This document shows positions 7,198-10,107 of a stretch of DNA of 10,107 nucleotides, piece by piece (the first letter of the stretch is position 1; each line of letters starts with the position of its first letter). The DNA comes from Spirochaetales bacterium. GTDB taxonomy: Bacteria > Spirochaetota > Spirochaetia > SPDA01. The stretch spans positions 1 through 10,107 of the forward strand of contig SPDA01000034.1 of the NCBI GenBank assembly GCA_004525155.1. Reading direction: 5' to 3'. A program made the position numbers and the translations under genes. The notes beneath the pieces are model-generated. The model searched no databases, had not been told where the DNA came from, and saw only the letters and a list, made by a program, of their open reading frames with translations.

Positions 7198-9864
7198 TTA
7201 TTTTCTGCTTTTTAAGACTGACTGGGCAGCCGCCAGCCGGGCTATCGGTACCCTGAAAGGTGAGCAGGAAACATAATTCATCCCGGTCTTGAAACAGAAG
7301 TCGATGGAAGAAGGCTCCCCGCCGTGTTCACCGCAGATACCGATTTTAAGTTCAGGTTTCACTTTCCGGCCTTTCTCGATACCGATTTTAATCAACTCGC
7401 CCACGCCGGTCTGGTCAATCGCGGCAAAAGGATCCTCGCTGTATATCTCATCGGTAAGATACTGGGGCAGGAAGGACCCGATGTCGTCCCTCGAAAAGCC
7501 GAGGGTCATCTGGGTGAGATCGTTTGTGCCGAAAGAAAAGAAATCCGCATGAACAGCGACCGCATCCGCAGTCAGGGCCGCCCTCGGAATTTCTATCATG
7601 GTCCCGATAAGATATTTTATCTTGGCTTTTTTCCTTTTCAGCGTTTCTTCGATTACTTTTACCGCGTTAATTTTAAGGATTTCCAGCTCCCTGGCCGTAC
7701 CCACCAGCGGAATCATGATTTCGGGTATGACGGTTACACCCGCGGCCGCCACTTCACAGGCGGCAGAAATAATAGCCTCAACCTGCATGTCGTAGATTTC
7801 CGGATAGGTTATGCCTAATCTGCAGCCGCGGTGTCCGAGCATGGGGTTGAACTCATGAAGTGAATCGATCTTGGCCTGAAGCTTCAGCGGATCGAGTCCG
7901 ACTTCAGCGGCAAACTCTTTTACCTCTGCTTTTGTTTTAGGTACAAATTCATGCAGCGGGGGATCCAGCAGCCGGATGGTGACGGGAAGTCCCTTCATTT
8001 CCCTGAAAATACCCTTGAAATCTTTTTTCTGCAGGGGCAGAAGTTTTTTCAGGGCCTTCTTTCTGGCAGAAGCATTTTCCGCCACAATCATTTCACGGAA
8101 AATGCGAATCTTGTCTTCTTCAAAAAACATGTGTTCGGTTCTGCAGAGACCGATACCTTCAGCTCCGAAAAATCTGGCCCGTTTCGCGTCTACGGGCGTA
8201 TCCGCGTTTGTACGGATTCCGATTCCATCGGTCTTGATCCCGGGCCGTTTTGCCTTGAGCCGTACCTGGTCAGTCCATTTGAGGAAAGTCTGGAGTTCTT
8301 TCGACAGCTTCGGCTGGATAAGAGGGAGGGACCCGGCAAATACTTCGCCTGTCGTCCCGTCGATGGTTATCTCGTCGCCTTCCTTGTACACGGTACCCTT
8401 TATTTCAAGGGATTTGGCCGAAATTTGAAGTTCCTTGCATCCGGCCACGCAGGGAGTACCCATTCCCCTGGCAACCACGGCAGCATGGCTCGTCATACCG
8501 CCTGTTGCGGTAAGCACGCCCTGCGCCACATGCATGCCTCCGATATCCTCGGGAGATGTCTCGTTACGTACCAGCAGTACCTTTTTACCGGCTTTTACCC
8601 AGGCTTCAGCCTCATCCGCGGTAAACACGATACGGCCCGTGGCGGCTCCCGGAGAAGCGTTTAAGCCCTTTGCGATGACCTTGACCGTTTTCTTTGCCTT
8701 GGGATCGATCATGGGATGAAAGACCTGGTCCAGCTGGTCCGGGCTGACACGCATAATCGCTTCTTCGATGGAAATGAGTTTTTCACCCGCCATGTCAACG
8801 GCGCATTTAATAGCGGCCGCTCCCGTACGCTTCGCGTTTCTAGTCTGCAGGATGAAGAGTTTTCCTTTTTCAATGGTAAACTCGATGTCCTGCATGTCCC
8901 GGTAATGTTTTTCGAGAAGTTCCTTGAATTTTACAAGCGATTTATAGATAACCGGATTGTGCTTATCGAGTGTGCTGAGCTTCTGCGGTGTCCTGATACC
9001 CGCAACAACATCCTCGCCCTGGGCATTCATGAGGTATTCGCCGTAAAAATAATTCTGCCCCGTGGACGGATCCCTTGTAAAACAGACGCCTGTCCCCGAA
9101 TCGTTCCCGAAATTGCCGAAAACCATGGATTGCACATTGACGGCGGTTCCAATAAGACCCTTTATGTTATTGATGGTCCGGTATTTTATGGCTTTCTCAT
9201 TGTTCCATGAGTCAAAAACCGCAGTGATGGCCGCCCAGAGCTGGGCCTTGGGTGACTGGGGGAAATTCTGTTTGGTGACTTTTTTATAAACTTCCTTATA
9301 AAGCCGCACCACTTCCTTTAAATCATCCGTGTCGAGGTCCGTATCTTCGGTTGTATGTTTCTTTTTCTTAACGCTGGAAAGAGCGTGCTCGTACGATTCG
9401 TGGGGAACATTCTTTACCACGTTTCCGAACATGTTGATGAAACGGCGGTACGCGTCCCAGGCAAATCTCGGATTGCCCGATTTTGCCGCGAGACCTTCCA
9501 CCGATTTGTCGTTAAGGCCGAGATTTAATATGGTATCCATCATGCCGGGCATGGAGGCAGCGGCTCCGGAACGTACTGAAACAAGAAGCGGATCATCGTT
9601 ATCGCCGAGTTTCTTTTTCATCAGGCTTTCCAGTTTGGCGAGATGCTGGTCCACTTCCGGTTCCAATTCTTTCGGGATTTTCTTTCCGGAAGTGTAATAG
9701 GAGCCGCAAACTTCCGTGGAAATAGTGAATCCCGGAGGAACCGGTATACCGAGGTTTGTCATTTCCGCCAGATTAGCGCCTTTCCCGCCGAGTAGTTCCT
9801 TCATTTTAGCGGTACCTTCGGCGGAACCTCCTCCAAAAAAATAAATTTGCTTGATTTTTGCCAT
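7198..9864 (-). CDS. ppdK: Pyruvate, phosphate dikinase
   Basis: This enzyme interconverts ATP, phosphate and pyruvate with AMP, PPi and PEP in the cytoplasm, letting PEP be made or used reversibly. The 888 residues match the family length. The N-terminal ATP-grasp region shows FFGGGSAEGTAKMKELLGGK (9-28), VRSGAAASMPGMMDTILN (97-114) and the GVCFTRDPSTG segment (259-269). The swivelling phosphohistidine domain has GGMTSHAAVVARGMG (455-469), with His460 as phosphate carrier and Thr458 at the position regulated in plant enzymes. The C-terminal pyruvate/PEP barrel has GIGLCRTEH (570-578), EIMIPLVGTARE (715-726), GTNDLTQM (779-786) and GICGEHGG (842-849, catalytic Cys844). The ATG at 9864 is preferred over the longer frame reaching 9966: GGAGGG lies 11 bases before it (9876-9881) and MAKIKQIYFF matches the usual N-terminus. 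It appears monocistronic, with its own promoter and terminator. Confidence 0.97.
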   Translation of the reverse strand: MAKIKQIYFFGGGSAEGTAKMKELLGGKGANLAEMTNLGIPVPPGFTISTEVCGSYYTSGKKIPKELEPEVDQHLAKLESLMKKKLGDNDDPLLVSVRSGAAASMPGMMDTILNLGLNDKSVEGLAAKSGNPRFAWDAYRRFINMFGNVVKNVPHESYEHALSSVKKKKHTTEDTDLDTDDLKEVVRLYKEVYKKVTKQNFPQSPKAQLWAAITAVFDSWNNEKAIKYRTINNIKGLIGTAVNVQSMVFGNFGNDSGTGVCFTRDPSTGQNYFYGEYLMNAQGEDVVAGIRTPQKLSTLDKHNPVIYKSLVKFKELLEKHYRDMQDIEFTIEKGKLFILQTRNAKRTGAAAIKCAVDMAGEKLISIEEAIMRVSPDQLDQVFHPMIDPKAKKTVKVIAKGLNASPGAATGRIVFTADEAEAWVKAGKKVLLVRNETSPEDIGGMHVAQGVLTATGGMTSHAAVVARGMGTPCVAGCKELQISAKSLEIKGTVYKEGDEITIDGTTGEVFAGSLPLIQPKLSKELQTFLKWTDQVRLKAKRPGIKTDGIGIRTNADTPVDAKRARFFGAEGIGLCRTEHMFFEEDKIRIFREMIVAENASARKKALKKLLPLQKKDFKGIFREMKGLPVTIRLLDPPLHEFVPKTKAEVKEFAAEVGLDPLKLQAKIDSLHEFNPMLGHRGCRLGITYPEIYDMQVEAIISAACEVAAAGVTVIPEIMIPLVGTARELEILKINAVKVIEETLKRKKAKIKYLIGTMIEIPRAALTADAVAVHADFFSFGTNDLTQMTLGFSRDDIGSFLPQYLTDEIYSEDPFAAIDQTGVGELIKIGIEKGRKVKPELKIGICGEHGGEPSSIDFCFKTGMNYVSCSPFRVPIARLAAAQSVLKSRK

Positions 9865-9875
9865 ATTAATATATT

Positions 9876-9881
9876 CCCTCC
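9876..9881 (-). promoter_or_regulatory. Ribosome binding site deciding the ppdK start
   Basis: GGAGGG on the minus strand lies 11 bases before the ATG at 9864 and supports that start over the upstream in-frame codons that would extend the protein by 34 residues. Confidence 0.8.
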
Positions 9882-9894
9882 AAGTTTTTAGAAA

Positions 9895-9924
9895 TGATAA
9901 TGACTGTAGTTTGATTGATAATGA
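9895..9924. repeat. Two 9-bp direct repeats spaced 21 bp, over the ppdK promoter
   Basis: TGATAATGA occurs at 9895-9903 and 9916-9924, an exact period of 21 bp (two helical turns). The second copy covers the predicted -10 and the first lies in the predicted leader just downstream. This could be a tandem operator, but the unit is AT-rich and short, so chance is possible. Confidence 0.3.
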
Positions 9925-9947
9925 AGAAAAAAGCATATCCGTGTCAA
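9918..9947 (-). promoter_or_regulatory. Likely sigma-70-type promoter of ppdK
   Basis: On the minus strand, a perfect TTGACA (9942-9947) is followed after 18 bp by CATTAT (9918-9923, four of six to TATAAT). A start near 9911 would give a leader of about 47 bases before the ATG at 9864, containing the GGAGGG ribosome site. Confidence 0.6.
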
Positions 9948-10010
9948 GACAGGGCCGGTTGAACATCCTTGTTATTTCAGGTAATTTTAGACAAATTTAC
10001 GATAACTGCC

Positions 10011-10107
10011 ATGATGTCTTTTAAAAACCTTATTGATTCACATATTCATCTTTTGTCCATGGAAGACAGACAGCTTGCAGTGGACAAGATTATTTCGGAG
10101 GCGGAAA
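10011..10107 (+). CDS. TatD-like metal-dependent hydrolase, 3' truncated by window edge
   Basis: Only the first 32 codons are present. They begin MMSFKNLIDSHIHLLSM, where DSHIHL is the N-terminal metal-binding signature (HxH) of TatD-family hydrolases, and continue into an amphipathic helix (EDRQLAVDKIISEAE). TatD proteins are cytoplasmic metal-dependent nucleases or related hydrolases. The start is either ATG at 10011 or the adjacent ATG at 10014; no clear Shine-Dalgarno site precedes either. It is divergent from ppdK with a 146-bp shared intergenic region. Other HxH amidohydrolase or PHP families are possible, because only the first motif can be seen. Confidence 0.72.
   Translation, partial: MMSFKNLIDSHIHLLSMEDRQLAVDKIISEAE

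Noticed and set aside
7951..8664. Long plus-strand open frames inside ppdK (up to 237 residues)
   Set aside because: They lie opposite a gene with all catalytic motifs intact; the proteins have no recognisable pattern.
9865..9966. N-terminal extension of ppdK by 34 residues
   Set aside because: The predicted promoter lies inside it, and a good ribosome site points to the ATG at 9864.

Overview
The window looks like a chromosomal segment of a spirochaete, probably a Treponema-like member of the Spirochaetota with roughly 50% GC. The main clue is a P83/100-family protein, a family characteristic of Borrelia and Treponema. It sits with a spirochaete-style bifunctional penicillin-binding protein, a PEGA-type surface or periplasmic protein and a pyruvate phosphate dikinase. 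This is an inference from gene content and protein motifs; no marker RNA gene is present.

Layout, left to right. Positions 1-606 (+) hold the 3' part of a gene with two PEGA-like beta modules. Positions 607-779 are noncoding, with a clear intrinsic terminator and an unexpectedly large set of inverted repeats. Positions 780-3320 (+) encode a class A PBP (glycosyltransferase plus transpeptidase). It is followed after 17 bp by a 135-residue protein (3338-3745, +) made of a ParB N-terminal nucleotide-binding domain and a cationic, hydrophobic C-terminal helix in place of a DNA-binding domain. These two probably form a cell-envelope operon.

It meets a minus-strand group head to head, with only 7 bp between stop codons. 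Transcribed leftward, that group is pyruvate phosphate dikinase (9864-7198), its terminator, then an exported PQQ-type beta-propeller/HEAT protein (7141-5465), then the P83/100 protein (5440-3753). The P83/100 frame is broken near 4450: the first 331 residues and the last ~230 lie in different frames, as expected from loss of one base. The propeller gene has a good promoter embedded in the ppdK terminator, placed so that its mRNA could be leaderless.

Divergent from ppdK, a TatD-like metal-dependent hydrolase begins at 10011 (+) and runs off the window. The 146-bp divergent intergenic region holds a consensus -35 promoter for ppdK and two 9-bp direct repeats with a 21-bp period.

Most genes are envelope-related (PBP, PEGA, propeller, P83/100); ppdK is central carbon metabolism (reversible pyruvate/PEP conversion) and appears to be its own transcription unit. 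I saw no tRNA, rRNA, CRISPR array, insertion sequence or phage gene. The most unusual items are the ParB-fold/membrane-helix protein coupled to the PBP, the structured 607-779 region, and the promoter-in-terminator arrangement.
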